In this document: positions 15,656 through 24,658 of the stretch, one piece after another
Position numbering within the stretch: the stretch's first letter is position 1
How the letters are laid out: every line of letters starts with the position of its first letter
Assembly: GCF_020783335.1 (NCBI RefSeq)
Contig: NZ_CP086068.1
Location: forward strand, 4,340,001 to 4,404,000
Reading direction: 5' to 3'
From: Mucilaginibacter daejeonensis
GTDB taxonomy: Bacteria; Bacteroidota; Bacteroidia; Sphingobacteriales; Sphingobacteriaceae
DNA length: 64,000 bases
The notes under the pieces: generated by a model
Databases searched by the model: none
What the model saw: only the letters and a program-made list of their open reading frames with translations
What the model was told of the DNA's origin: nothing
Program-made: the position numbers and the translations under genes

Positions 15656-18079
15656 CTACTCCGACCTGAGCGTACGCACCGGGTTCATATTGGCTGCTTT
15701 GAGTGCCTGCAAGCCGATCGTGAACATGGCGATCAGCACCGCCAACGCACCTGATAAGGCGAACATCCACCAGCTGATACTGATCCGGTAGGCGAATGAG
15801 CGTATCCAGGCATGCATAAAGTACCAGGCGATGGGCAACGATATTACGATAGCGATCATGACCAGTTTCAGGAAATCGCGTGACAGGAGAGCCACTATGC
15901 CACTTACGCTACTACCCAGCACCTTGCGTATACCGATCTCTTTACGGCGCTGCTCGGCACTAAAGGCGGCCAGCCCGAACAGTCCTAAGCATGATATGAG
16001 TATAGCCACGATGGTGAATGCATTGATGATCTGCGACAAGGTGATGTCGGCCTCGTATTGCTTTTGTACCGCAGCATCCAAAAAGGAATATTCGAATGGC
16101 ACATCGGGGATGTCGCGCTTCCAGATCGCTTCGATGCGGGATAGTAAGTGTTTAGGATCATCACTTTGAATGGACACTACGAGGTTGTTCAATTCCTCAC
16201 CCTGTTTCCGGTATACCAGCATGAACGGTTTGATCTCGGTATGTAACGAGTTGTAATTAAAATCTTTGATCACTCCGGCCACTTCAACATGTGTGATAGG
16301 GTCGGGCGCATATTGAGTGTACAAATAGGTACCAGGCGCCTTATCGGGCGTGAGCCCTAACCTGCGGGCCATGGTCTCGTTGATCAACACTTTGCCGGAG
16401 TCGTTCACACCGAACTTGCGGCCGCTCAGCAACTTTACGTCTATGGCCTCGGTAAAGTGCTCATCGGTCAGCATATTTTGCGCATCCACCGAATTGGCCA
16501 TGTTACCGCCTGCCAGGTACACGCCGTGATCACGCAGAACCGACTGTCCGGGGAAGTTATCGGTTCGGCTTACTGCCTTAACCTCCGGCAGCTGCTTAAC
16601 ATCCAAAGCAAGGCTGTTCATTTTAGCGATCGCCTCGGGCGTATAAACGCTGAATACCAGCTTTTGGTCCTTGCTAAAACCAAGGTCCTTGTTCTTGATG
16701 TAGTTCAACTGGCTATAGATCACGATGATGCCCGTGATCAGCACGATAGACAATACAAATTGGAACACCACCAAAGACCGGCGGATACCAGCGGCAGACG
16801 ACCGGCTTACAAAGTCGCCTTTGATGACCTTGATCGCCTTGAACGCTGAAAGGTAGAATGCCGGATAACTACCTGCCAATACGCCGGTGAGCAGAACGAT
16901 ACCTCCCAGTACCAGCCACAACTTGAACTGCGCGAAGACCGAAAGATCCAATTGAATGCCGGTGATGTTATTGAGATAAGGTAAGATCAGCGCCAGCAAC
17001 GGTAGAGCAATGAGCACGCTGATCAGGGCCAGGATCAATGATTCGCTCAGGAACTGTTTGACCAGGTCGCCCTGTTCGGCACCGATCACTTTGCGCACCC
17101 CTACCTCGCGCGCACGGCTTGATGCCCGGGCGGTAGACAAGTTCATAAAGTTGATACAGGCGATCACTTGTATCAGCACTGCGATAAGCGATAGGATGAG
17201 CAAAAATGAAGATGCGATGGGCTGTGTTGGCTCGTTCTTGAGGCCGGTGCTGGTATGGATGCTGGTTATGGGCTGCAAGGATAACTGTTTGTTAAATCCC
17301 AACTCTTTAAGCTCCCGACCGCCATATTTATTAAGCAACGCCGGCAGCTTTTTCTCGAGTGCTTGTGCGCTGGCACCATCATGTAATCTTATATACGTGC
17401 TCACAAAGTTATTGCCAGCCCAACCATTATTCTTCAATACAAAATCGCCTATTCCACCGCTGTTCATCGTGATGAACATATTCGCTTTGAGGTGCGACAT
17501 GCCCGCACTTTCATCTACCACGGCGGTCACTTTAAAGTCGTGCTTACCGTAACCGTTGTTAATGGATATCACTTTGTTCACCGGATCTGCGTTGCCAAAA
17601 AGCTTGGTCGCAACTGGCTTCATTAAAACCACCGAATAAGGCTCCTTCAGTGCATCCTTGCTTCTGCCGTTCACAAAGGAATACTTGAACACGTTGAAAA
17701 AGGTCGAGTCCACGTAAACGACATCTTTTTCATAAAAGGACCGGTCCTGATATGTGAGGGCACTTTTATTGGAGCCCAGCGTTGGGGCTACGCGCGTATA
17801 CTGCTCCACCTCAGGCAGTTCCTGTTTAAGCACCGGAGCTATGGGTGGCGATATGGTGGCACTGTTGAATTTGTCGCCACGCGATAGGATCAGCGTATTT
17901 ACCCGGTAAATAGCATCAGCATGTTGGTGATGCTGGTCAAAGCTATAATGGTATTTGATGAACAGGAAGATGTACAAGCAACTTACGGTACCTACAGTGA
18001 GGCCTATGATGTTGATAAAGCTGAACGTTCTGTTCTTCAACAAAAAACGGACGGAGGTTTTAAGATAGCTTTTGAACAT
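15656..18079 (-). CDS. MacB/FtsX-type ABC transporter permease
   Basis: An 807-residue permease of the Bacteroidota two-FtsX type. A membrane segment near 20-42 (TFSFINIIGLTVGTVSCLYI) is followed by a periplasmic MacB-like domain, then an FtsX block of three helices that begins near 290 with the cytoplasmic loop ARASSRAREVGVRKVIGA. A second periplasmic domain comes next, and then a second FtsX block with the loop AEQRRKEIGIRKVLGSS. Such proteins work by mechanotransmission with a separate ATPase and do not form a classical channel. No ATPase gene is adjacent. The ATG at 18079 is used rather than a TTG two codons upstream. Substrate unknown. Confidence 0.92.
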   Translation of the reverse strand: MFKSYLKTSVRFLLKNRTFSFINIIGLTVGTVSCLYIFLFIKYHYSFDQHHQHADAIYRVNTLILSRGDKFNSATISPPIAPVLKQELPEVEQYTRVAPTLGSNKSALTYQDRSFYEKDVVYVDSTFFNVFKYSFVNGRSKDALKEPYSVVLMKPVATKLFGNADPVNKVISINNGYGKHDFKVTAVVDESAGMSHLKANMFITMNSGGIGDFVLKNNGWAGNNFVSTYIRLHDGASAQALEKKLPALLNKYGGRELKELGFNKQLSLQPITSIHTSTGLKNEPTQPIASSFLLILSLIAVLIQVIACINFMNLSTARASSRAREVGVRKVIGAEQGDLVKQFLSESLILALISVLIALPLLALILPYLNNITGIQLDLSVFAQFKLWLVLGGIVLLTGVLAGSYPAFYLSAFKAIKVIKGDFVSRSSAAGIRRSLVVFQFVLSIVLITGIIVIYSQLNYIKNKDLGFSKDQKLVFSVYTPEAIAKMNSLALDVKQLPEVKAVSRTDNFPGQSVLRDHGVYLAGGNMANSVDAQNMLTDEHFTEAIDVKLLSGRKFGVNDSGKVLINETMARRLGLTPDKAPGTYLYTQYAPDPITHVEVAGVIKDFNYNSLHTEIKPFMLVYRKQGEELNNLVVSIQSDDPKHLLSRIEAIWKRDIPDVPFEYSFLDAAVQKQYEADITLSQIINAFTIVAILISCLGLFGLAAFSAEQRRKEIGIRKVLGSSVSGIVALLSRDFLKLVMIAIVISLPIAWYFMHAWIRSFAYRISISWWMFALSGALAVLIAMFTIGLQALKAANMNPVRTLRSE

Positions 18080-18217
18080 ATGCAAGTTGAATGATGGTGA
18101 TCACCCAATATGCCACCGATCAAGTGCCAGCATTACAAATCATTATATTACAGATATTTACGACCATACGATGCCAAATAATGTTCGCTTTCGATACAGC
18201 CGACCGTTCGTTTATAA

Positions 18218-18245
18218 AGAAAAAACACCGGGCGGAGCCGGTGTT
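18218..18245 (-). terminator. Rho-independent terminator after the outer-membrane receptor gene
   Basis: On the minus strand AACACCGG (18245-18238) pairs with CCGGTGTT (18231-18224), followed by a T-rich tail. It lies 20 bases after the stop codon of the receptor gene and before the permease gene, so these two are separate transcription units. Confidence 0.8.
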
Positions 18246-18264
18246 CATATTTAGTGTTATATAA

Positions 18265-20757
18265 CTATCTTATCGTTGGACCACCGCCCACACCCTGGTC
18301 GTCCGGGTTACCGCCGCCGTTGTCCTGATCACGTTTTTTGCGTTTTTGCTGATCGGCACCATTGCTACCAAAGCGGTACGACAAGGTAAAGCCATACGTA
18401 CGGCGCGAGAATCGGCGATATGATTCAGAAGTGTAAGGGAATGCCGTATCGGTATTGTCAATTATGGAACCGAACTTACGGGTGCTGAATATATCGCGCA
18501 CGTTAAAGCTAGCGTTCAGCTTATTGGTGATATCGTACCGCAAACCACCGTCAAAGCCGTATACCGGGCGGGTATAGCCTTGAGCGTTCACCTGCTTGCC
18601 CTGGTAATCTCCACGGAGTTGGACACCTAATTTTTTGATCGGTTTAAGGTTGGCGGTCACGTTGGTGTTGAACGCGTAACCCGAGGCCGACGGTACGTTA
18701 AGCGCCAGATCGCCTTTAATGTTACGGTAGTAAACGTTCACGTTACCCGTAACATCGAATTTGGTAGATGGGGTCAGCTTGGCTATGAGCTCGTAGCCTG
18801 CATTGGCCGCGCTGTTAATATTCTCGAAACGGGTAAGCGTTTGCGAAGTACTGAACGGCGTACGCACCTGTTGAATGTTATTGAGCGTGTAACGATAGTA
18901 AATAGATGACGTGAGCGTGAGCAGGTTGGTGTAGTTCACATAACTGAATTCGAAGGCATGGGTATCCTCAGGCCTTAGGTTAGGATTACCCTGCTGGAAG
19001 TTTAGCGGGTCGCTTCGGTCAAGGAATGGCGAAAGCTGCCTGTCGCGCGGACGGCTTACCCGGCGGGTATAGCTTAACTGCAAGGTCTGGTTCTCGGTAA
19101 GCTTGTTACTCAGAAAAACGCTCGGGTAGATCCGGAAATAATCTTGCTTGTACTGCTGAACACTGTCTACCAGTCGGCTGCGGATGTGGGCATCCTCTAA
19201 ACGTGCACCCACCTGCACTCCGAACTTGCCGAACTGCCTTGAATAGTTACCATACACCGCATGTACCTGCTCGTTGTAAATAAAGTGATTAGAGCGCAGC
19301 CCGTTAAATACGAACTGATCGGTAGTACCATTCAATAAAGAGAACGCCCGGTAATCGTTGTCGTTGCGGTTGAATGTGCTGCGGTAGCCCGCCTCCAACT
19401 TACCTTCCTTACCTATTGGCATGGTATAGTCGGCCTGGAGATTAAAGTTACGCTGCTTTTGGTCAATGAAGTTGTTTTGCTTGAATAAGCTATCACGGCC
19501 GAGCGTGTATAAGTTATACGTGGTCAACAAGTTCTCGGTGCCGTCCTCTTTTTCGGTAGAGTAACCAAAGTTGGCGGTGAGCTCCTGACCTGGCTTTTTG
19601 TATCTATGGCTGAAATCGGCATTAAGGTCGATGTTGTTACCCGAATTGCCCGAAAAGTTGTTTTGCGACAGCGATTGTGTGAGCACATTGCGCCGGGTGA
19701 TGTTGGTACCGCCATACTGAAAGCGATCACGATCACGAATGTTGATGTTGTTAGATAACGTCAGCACCGTTTTGGGCGTGAAATTGATATCGATACCCGA
19801 ACGGATGTTGTGCGACTTGAACTCGAAGGTCTGGTCGTTGATCTGGTTCTGGAAGATGGCCGAATCAGTACCTGGATAGGTGATACGGTCGGTATAACCA
19901 TTGCCGATACGCTTGGCTTTACGATAGCTGTAATTACCAAAGATGTTGACCTTTGAGGTTTGGTATGCCAGGTTCAAGCTCCCATTAGCGGTGTTCAGGT
20001 TGCCAATGGTACCCGATACCGAGCCATTGAAACCTAATTGCGCGTTCTTTTTCAAAATGATATTGATGATGCCCGACTGTCCTTCGGCATCATATTTAGA
20101 GGATGGGTTGGTGATCACCTCGATGTTCTCGATAGCACTGGCCGGTATAGATTGCAATATATCGCTCACGCTACCGCCAGAAATGGCCGAAGGCTTACCG
20201 TTCACTAATACGCGCACATTATTTGATCCACGCAGGGCCACGTTACCATCCACATCTACCTGTACCGATGGCACGTTGGTCAGCAGATCGGTGGCAGATC
20301 CGCCTTGGCTCACCAGGCTCTGATCCACACTGAACACCTTTTTATCAGCAGCCAGCTTAATGGTCTGTTTTTGAGCGGTCACTACCACCTCTTTCAGCAC
20401 ACCTTTGGCAGGTGTCATTTTGATGGTTCCCAACTGCACGGCACGCCCACCGTTAATGCGGATGCTATCTTTTGTGTTGATCAAAAACCCTAAAAATGTG
20501 GCTTTAAAAGTATAGCTACCATCGGCCAAACCACTAACCTTAAAGTTACCGTTCAGGTCGGTCTGTATGCCTTTGGCAACTTTGGTGGCCTTATTGATCA
20601 GGCTTACACTCGCAAAATCAAGCGCCTGTCCATTGGTGCCATCAACCAGCTTACCGCTTACGCTGCCTCCTGAAGTGGCGGCGGTTTGCGCAGCGGCGGT
20701 TAAGATCAGGAAAGAAAAGAAAGTAAAAAATAGTCCCTTGAGTACCGAAAAATTCAT
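18265..20757 (-). CDS. Outer-membrane beta-barrel receptor (TonB-dependent-like)
   Basis: An 830-residue outer-membrane protein. It starts with a signal peptide (about 1-23, ending AAAQT), then a carboxypeptidase-regulatory-like domain (about 30-115: GSVSGKLVDGTNGQALDFAS), a plug-like region (VVVTAQKQTIKLAADKKVF, then LLTNVPSVQVDVDGNVALRG and ENIEVITNPSSKYDAEG) and a long barrel of the OMP_b-brl_3 type. The barrel appears to close with YGFTLSYRFG, after which a polar tail of about 30 residues rich in Lys, Asp, Gly and Gln follows. There is no SusD partner next to it, so glycan uptake by a Sus pair is unlikely. The substrate is unknown. Confidence 0.9.
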   Translation of the reverse strand: MNFSVLKGLFFTFFSFLILTAAAQTAATSGGSVSGKLVDGTNGQALDFASVSLINKATKVAKGIQTDLNGNFKVSGLADGSYTFKATFLGFLINTKDSIRINGGRAVQLGTIKMTPAKGVLKEVVVTAQKQTIKLAADKKVFSVDQSLVSQGGSATDLLTNVPSVQVDVDGNVALRGSNNVRVLVNGKPSAISGGSVSDILQSIPASAIENIEVITNPSSKYDAEGQSGIINIILKKNAQLGFNGSVSGTIGNLNTANGSLNLAYQTSKVNIFGNYSYRKAKRIGNGYTDRITYPGTDSAIFQNQINDQTFEFKSHNIRSGIDINFTPKTVLTLSNNINIRDRDRFQYGGTNITRRNVLTQSLSQNNFSGNSGNNIDLNADFSHRYKKPGQELTANFGYSTEKEDGTENLLTTYNLYTLGRDSLFKQNNFIDQKQRNFNLQADYTMPIGKEGKLEAGYRSTFNRNDNDYRAFSLLNGTTDQFVFNGLRSNHFIYNEQVHAVYGNYSRQFGKFGVQVGARLEDAHIRSRLVDSVQQYKQDYFRIYPSVFLSNKLTENQTLQLSYTRRVSRPRDRQLSPFLDRSDPLNFQQGNPNLRPEDTHAFEFSYVNYTNLLTLTSSIYYRYTLNNIQQVRTPFSTSQTLTRFENINSAANAGYELIAKLTPSTKFDVTGNVNVYYRNIKGDLALNVPSASGYAFNTNVTANLKPIKKLGVQLRGDYQGKQVNAQGYTRPVYGFDGGLRYDITNKLNASFNVRDIFSTRKFGSIIDNTDTAFPYTSESYRRFSRRTYGFTLSYRFGSNGADQQKRKKRDQDNGGGNPDDQGVGGGPTIR

Positions 20758-20865
20758 CCGGCAAAGATCACCAAATAAGCTTATGGGCTATCAGCAAGCA
20801 TGTAACTTTATTGAAACCTACTTTGCTATAATGGTAATATTTTCATTACCGATATTAACGCATAG

Positions 20866-21351
20866 TTAAGCCTTTTTGACCAGCGCTGCTAACTCTTTGA
20901 TCTTAGGTGCTTTATCGTAGGCCTTGATCAGTTGGTGCTTGCGGTCATACACGGCTATGTAGGGTGTCATTTTTACGCCGTAATACTCTAACACCTTGTA
21001 GCTGCGTCCTTCGGTACCAACGGTGAAGTTAGGGAAGCCCGACAAACCAAAATCGCGGTAAAATCCCTTCACCAGTTTATAATCAACGGGCGTGATCATG
21101 ACCACCTGTATCTTCGAGAAATCGCCTTTATGCTCCTTGACCTCGTACATCATTTGCTGGCAGTGGCCGCAATCAGGCGAAAAGTATACGATCATTACCG
21201 GCAAGCCTTTTTTGAGGTTGGCGGGGGTACGTACAGCGCTGTCAGGTGCGCTAACGATGCTGTAAACAGGCAGGTTCTTGATATTCTTGTTCTGTGCCTG
21301 GCTGCATCCTGCGGCAACGATCATGGCTAATACAAACAGTAACTTTTTCAT
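20866..21351 (-). CDS. Thioredoxin-like lipoprotein (TlpA-type)
   Basis: A 161-residue thioredoxin-fold protein with an N-terminal lipoprotein signal (VLAMIVAAGCSQ, lipid-attached cysteine at about 16). The redox motif CGHC is at 61-64, inside VYFSPDCGHCQQM. The fold continues with a cis-proline-like MTPYIAVYD. It would act in the periplasm as a disulfide reductase or oxidase. The start at 21351 (MKKLL) gives a proper signal sequence; a longer frame from 21390 would overlap the oxidoreductase gene. It follows that gene by 11 bases, so they may be one operon. Its partner is unknown. Confidence 0.88.
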   Translation of the reverse strand: MKKLLFVLAMIVAAGCSQAQNKNIKNLPVYSIVSAPDSAVRTPANLKKGLPVMIVYFSPDCGHCQQMMYEVKEHKGDFSKIQVVMITPVDYKLVKGFYRDFGLSGFPNFTVGTEGRSYKVLEYYGVKMTPYIAVYDRKHQLIKAYDKAPKIKELAALVKKA

Positions 21352-21362
21352 AGTGGGTATCA

Positions 21363-22379
21363 TTAGGCTTCCAGCAGTTCGAGTTGCCATGCTATATGTT
21401 CATTAGTTATAGGGTACAGTGCACCATGAGCTATGGTTTGGTAAACGGCCTCAAATAAGTTCAAATAATTTGCGGTGATGGATGGGATCTGTTCCACCGT
21501 CCTTTCATCATCCACGCCCATCAAGGTCAGCTTACCTTCACTGTTGGCGGGCTCTACGCCGTAACCGTCATCAGTAGGTTTGATGCTTTTGTCGAGCTGT
21601 GCTTCCTGTACATCTACCCTATCTTTTATATAACTGCCCAAGGTACCATGTACCACGAATGACGGGACCGGCTGGGCGATAAGCAGGCCCGAAGTAATGT
21701 GAACGGTCAGCTGGTGCGGGTAGCTTAGCATAAAGCTAAAATAGTCGACCACGGCCGAACCTTCGCGGTGCGATGCCGTGACCTTACTAAAGCTTAACGG
21801 CTTGCCGAACAAGCTAATAGCCTGATCCAGCAAGTGCGGACCAAGATCATACACGAGGCCGTTAGATGGCATATCGGCCGCCTCCTTGAAAGCTTTCGGA
21901 CTGAGCACCGGCTTATAACGATCAAAGCGGAAGTTCACCTCCACCAGCTCGCCCAAACGCCCACTCTCGATCACCTCTTTTACCGACAGGAAATCGCTGT
22001 CCCAGCGGCGGTTCTGGTAAACCAGCACATGCAGGCCCTTGAGTTTGGCAAGATCCAACAGTTCCATGAACTGTGCCGAGGTTGCGGTCACCGGTTTTTC
22101 TACCAGTAAGTGCTTACCGGCCAGCAGCACCTGCTTAGCTTGTTCAAAGTGTAGCTCGTTGGGCGTGTTCACGATGATCAGTTGGATCTCTTCATCAGCA
22201 AGCATGTCCTCAACACTGTCATAGCTAATGATACCGGGATATATCTGTGCAGCGTTCTTTTTGCTGCGCTCCACAACGGCTTTAAGCCTGAAGCCCTCGT
22301 GTGCATGCACGAACGGTGCATGAAAAATACGGCCCGACATACCGAACGATAATATACCGGTTACAATAGGTGCTGACAT
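21363..22379 (-). CDS. Gfo/Idh/MocA-family oxidoreductase
   Basis: A 338-residue NAD(P)-dependent oxidoreductase of the Gfo/Idh/MocA family. The N-terminus MSAPIVTGILSFGMSGRIFH carries the nucleotide-binding start, followed by IIVNTPNELHFEQAKQVLLA and GKHLLVEKPVTATS, the family EKP motif whose lysine is catalytic. The C-terminal half is the alpha/beta substrate domain (FRFDRYKP, DLGPHLLDQAI with the likely catalytic histidine). An in-frame start at 22619 would add 80 residues unlike the family and run through the next gene, so 22379 is used. The sugar or polyol substrate is unknown. Confidence 0.92.
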   Translation of the reverse strand: MSAPIVTGILSFGMSGRIFHAPFVHAHEGFRLKAVVERSKKNAAQIYPGIISYDSVEDMLADEEIQLIIVNTPNELHFEQAKQVLLAGKHLLVEKPVTATSAQFMELLDLAKLKGLHVLVYQNRRWDSDFLSVKEVIESGRLGELVEVNFRFDRYKPVLSPKAFKEAADMPSNGLVYDLGPHLLDQAISLFGKPLSFSKVTASHREGSAVVDYFSFMLSYPHQLTVHITSGLLIAQPVPSFVVHGTLGSYIKDRVDVQEAQLDKSIKPTDDGYGVEPANSEGKLTLMGVDDERTVEQIPSITANYLNLFEAVYQTIAHGALYPITNEHIAWQLELLEA

Positions 22380-22408
22380 AGTGCAAGTATAAAAATTAAA
22401 GAGAAGAT

Positions 22409-22669
22409 CTATAAGAATATAAACGATGATATAGCAAAAAGAAAGACCAGACTCGTTACAGCTACAATAATTATCGCATTTAAAAGAGTGATTTTGATCT
22501 TGAACAAATGGGCACTCAAAATCAAAAGAATCGTTAGTAAAAATCCGAACATCAAAGTAAATGCTAAAGCCATTACGAACAAGCCAAATACCATCCCATT
22601 TTGGCCTTCGGCTCGACACAATAGCGGCATAAAGAATAAAAATGTTAGTATTAACCTTCGTTTTGACAC
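22409..22669 (-). CDS. Small membrane protein with signal peptide
   Basis: An 86-residue protein starting at a GTG (22669). A basic N-terminus is followed by a hydrophobic run ending LLCRAEG, like a signal peptide, and two further hydrophobic segments (about 27-52 and 62-86), so it is mainly embedded in membrane. The ORF has no known family that I recognise and no enzyme motif. It ends 29 bases before the oxidoreductase gene and is on the same strand. A chance open frame cannot be excluded, but the ordered hydrophobic segments argue for a real gene. Confidence 0.55.
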   Translation of the reverse strand: MSKRRLILTFLFFMPLLCRAEGQNGMVFGLFVMALAFTLMFGFLLTILLILSAHLFKIKITLLNAIIIVAVTSLVFLFAISSFIFL

Positions 22670-22775
22670 CCGCCTAAATTTTTTTCATATTCTCGACGTT
22701 ATAATCGATCTGACAAGTAAATTTAGAAGAATAAATATACTTTACGGCACTGCTTAAACAAGCCCACGCTTTAAC

Positions 22776-22802
22776 GCAAAAAGGCATACCGTATGGTATG
22801 CC
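22776..22802 (-). terminator. Terminator after the DUF4142 gene
   Basis: On the minus strand GGCATACC (22802-22795) pairs with GGTATGCC (22790-22783) around a 4-base loop, followed by TTTTTGCG. It lies 23 bases after the stop of the DUF4142 gene. Confidence 0.8.
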
Positions 22803-22825
22803 CTCTCGCTAATATGATAGGTATA

Positions 22826-23416
22826 TTATTTCAAGCCTTTTTGAATGGCCTCGATCGCTTGTAAGTGACCTTTGATCACTGGCAAGGTTTCGGTAGCAAA
22901 AGCTTTCAGGTCGGCATCTTTAGCATCTTTTGAACCTTTTTCGAACAGGTCAGCTGCATCTTTGTGACCTTTTACCATAGCGTCAACATAAGCTTTGTCA
23001 AAATCGGCACCGCTTTTGGTTTGCAGGTCGGCCAGTTCTTTTTGCTCATCAGCACCAATGGTAGTTGGTAAAGTGATGTTCTTCTTTTTAGCCAGTTCCA
23101 TCAGTTTTTCGTTGGCACCACCATGGTCTTTGACCATCATGTCGGCAAACTCTTTTACTTTGGCGTTGGTGCCTTTGGTTTGTGCTAATTTGCTGAATTC
23201 AACTTCGGTCATACCACCGTTGGCAGCTTTAACAGCCCACTCAGCATCGTCGTTCACAACAGCTATACCGCCGGTCTCGGCTGCATTAGTGGTAGTGTCT
23301 TTAGTGTAGTTGGCACTGTCAGCATTAGCAGCGCTATCATTTTTAGTGTTGCTTCCGCATGATTGAAATGCTAAGGCACCCATGGCCAAAAGCATCATTG
23401 AACATAATTTTTTCAT
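22826..23416 (-). CDS. DUF4142-domain lipoprotein
   Basis: A 196-residue lipoprotein: the N-terminus MKKLCSMMLLAMGALAFQSC is a signal ending in a lipid-modified cysteine at residue 20. An acidic, asparagine- and threonine-rich linker follows, then a helical DUF4142 domain (WAVKAANGGMTEVEFSKLAQ, KEFADMMVKDHGGANEKL and SGADFDKAYVDAMVKGHKDA). The histidines and acidic residues in these helices suggest a ferritin-like four-helix bundle, but the function of DUF4142 is not known. It is a single gene bounded by a terminator downstream and divergent from gcvH upstream. Confidence 0.9.
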   Translation of the reverse strand: MKKLCSMMLLAMGALAFQSCGSNTKNDSAANADSANYTKDTTTNAAETGGIAVVNDDAEWAVKAANGGMTEVEFSKLAQTKGTNAKVKEFADMMVKDHGGANEKLMELAKKKNITLPTTIGADEQKELADLQTKSGADFDKAYVDAMVKGHKDAADLFEKGSKDAKDADLKAFATETLPVIKGHLQAIEAIQKGLK

Positions 23417-23539
23417 AGTGTGTACGATGTTCTTTAAATTGTTAACCTCTCCATAACAAGTATCATGGCTTTGGGTTTTATCAAAAAAATATCCCGTAAC
23501 ATTTTCGCATCAGCTTTAGGCTAAACCTGAACGTTTTGT

Positions 23540-23547
23540 TATTTTTG
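23540..23547 (+). promoter_or_regulatory. Putative -7 promoter box of gcvH
   Basis: TATTTTTG matches TAnnTTTG and ends 21 bases before the gcvH ATG, giving a short leader. A weak TTT-type -33 element may lie near 23515. Support is by consensus and position only. Confidence 0.45.
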
Positions 23548-23568
23548 AAGCACAAATCAACAAGCGAT

Positions 23569-23949
23569 ATGAATTTTCCGGCAGAGTTAAAATATACCAA
23601 GGACCACGAATGGATCAGGGTGGAAGGCAATGAGGCCTACATCGGTATCACCGAATTTGCACAGCGCGAACTGGGCGACATTGTTTACGTTGACATCAAC
23701 ACCGTTGGTAACGATGTGAATAAGGAGGAAGTATTTGGTACCGTTGAGGCCGTAAAGACCGTTTCGGACCTGTTCATGCCTGTGAATGGAAAGGTATTAG
23801 AGATCAACCCTATGCTGGATAGCCAGCCTGAACTGGTGAACAGCGACCCATACGGCGATGGCTGGATGGTAAAAGTTTCGCTGGCCGATGCTGCGGAAGT
23901 GGACGGACTCTTATCAGCCGATGATTATTCAGCTTTAGTAGGCGTTTAA
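23569..23949 (+). CDS. gcvH: Glycine cleavage system H protein
   Basis: A 126-residue H protein that carries the methylamine intermediate of glycine cleavage on a lipoyl group. The motif VFGTVEAVKTVSDLFMPVNG contains the lipoylated lysine. The start is placed at MNFPAELKYTKDHEW, as in homologues; an in-frame upstream start at 23536 would overlap the putative promoter. It may be followed in the same transcript by the VanZ-like gene, which starts 7 bases after its stop. No gcvT or gcvP lies nearby. Confidence 0.96.
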   Translation: MNFPAELKYTKDHEWIRVEGNEAYIGITEFAQRELGDIVYVDINTVGNDVNKEEVFGTVEAVKTVSDLFMPVNGKVLEINPMLDSQPELVNSDPYGDGWMVKVSLADAAEVDGLLSADDYSALVGV

Positions 23950-23956
23950 TTTTCGG

Positions 23957-24346
23957 ATGCGTAACATCTTCAGATATCAAAAGCTCACCCTTAGGTGGGC
24001 TTTATTTGTTTTGGTAATGTGCAACATGAACATGGGTTCGGTAGCGCACTCGCCACGTTTTTTCCCAGGTTTTGATAAGCTGGTGCATTGTGGTTTCTTT
24101 TTTATGTTCACGGCGCTGTACAGCTATGGCATGATCTTACAGTGGGGTAACTTTACCATACTTACCGCCGTAAAAGCCTTTGTTGTGAGTGTAACGTTCG
24201 GCGCCATTATAGAGGTGCTGCAGCTTTACATCTTCACCTGGCGTTCGGGCGAATGGGGCGACCTTTTTGCCGATAGCGTAGGTGCGGGTATGGCAGCCTT
24301 TTGCGCACTGATCACCACAGCGGCATTGAACAGAAAAGATAGATAA
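23957..24346 (+). CDS. VanZ-like family protein
   Basis: A 129-residue integral membrane protein with about four hydrophobic segments and the VanZ-like pattern: FDKLVHCGFFFMFT after the first helix and EVLQLYIFTWRSGEWGDLFA before the last, with the family GE-D residues. VanZ relatives have poorly known roles. The gene begins 7 bases after the gcvH stop and is followed at 3 bases by a tiny lipoprotein gene, so all three are probably co-transcribed. Confidence 0.88.
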   Translation: MRNIFRYQKLTLRWALFVLVMCNMNMGSVAHSPRFFPGFDKLVHCGFFFMFTALYSYGMILQWGNFTILTAVKAFVVSVTFGAIIEVLQLYIFTWRSGEWGDLFADSVGAGMAAFCALITTAALNRKDR

Positions 24347-24349
24347 GTG

Positions 24350-24487
24350 ATGAGCAAGATCAGGTGTTGTGTGGCCATAGCTTTAATGATGGCCTTATCC
24401 TCATGCGGTATATTTAAAAAAGGCTGCGGCTGTCCGCATGTAAGTAAAACGCAATTAAAAGCAGCTTTTTCAGGCAACATCTGCTGA
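24350..24487 (+). CDS. Tiny cysteine-rich lipoprotein
   Basis: A 45-residue open frame that starts MSKIRCCVAIALMMALSSCG, a lipoprotein signal ending in LSSC with the lipid-modified cysteine at residue 19. The mature part is only about 27 residues and has three further cysteines in GCGC plus the C-terminal IC. Such short CGxFKKxCGCPH-type lipoproteins occur in related genomes as far as I recall. It starts 3 bases after the VanZ stop on the same strand. It would be anchored to the inner or outer membrane facing the periplasm. Function unknown. Confidence 0.7.
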   Translation: MSKIRCCVAIALMMALSSCGIFKKGCGCPHVSKTQLKAAFSGNIC

Positions 24488-24580
24488 TCACTCTGGCCAA
24501 ATTTCCCATCTAACATAACCGCCGCCGCTATTTGGCAGGGTTTTGAAGATGACCCTGAAATGCTTTAAAACATCGTGGAT

Positions 24581-24601
24581 GAGGCGAACCGCCTTATTTT
24601 T
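24581..24601 (+). terminator. Weak terminator after the tiny lipoprotein gene
   Basis: GAGGCG (24581-24586) pairs with CGCCTT (24590-24595), with one G-T pair and a 3-base loop, followed by TATTTTTC. It would end the gcvH-vanZ-lipoprotein unit before feoA. Confidence 0.45.
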
Positions 24602-24658
24602 CAGAAATCTATTGTTATTTGGATTTGTTTTAAATAAGCGGTATGTTTGTTTCGATTT

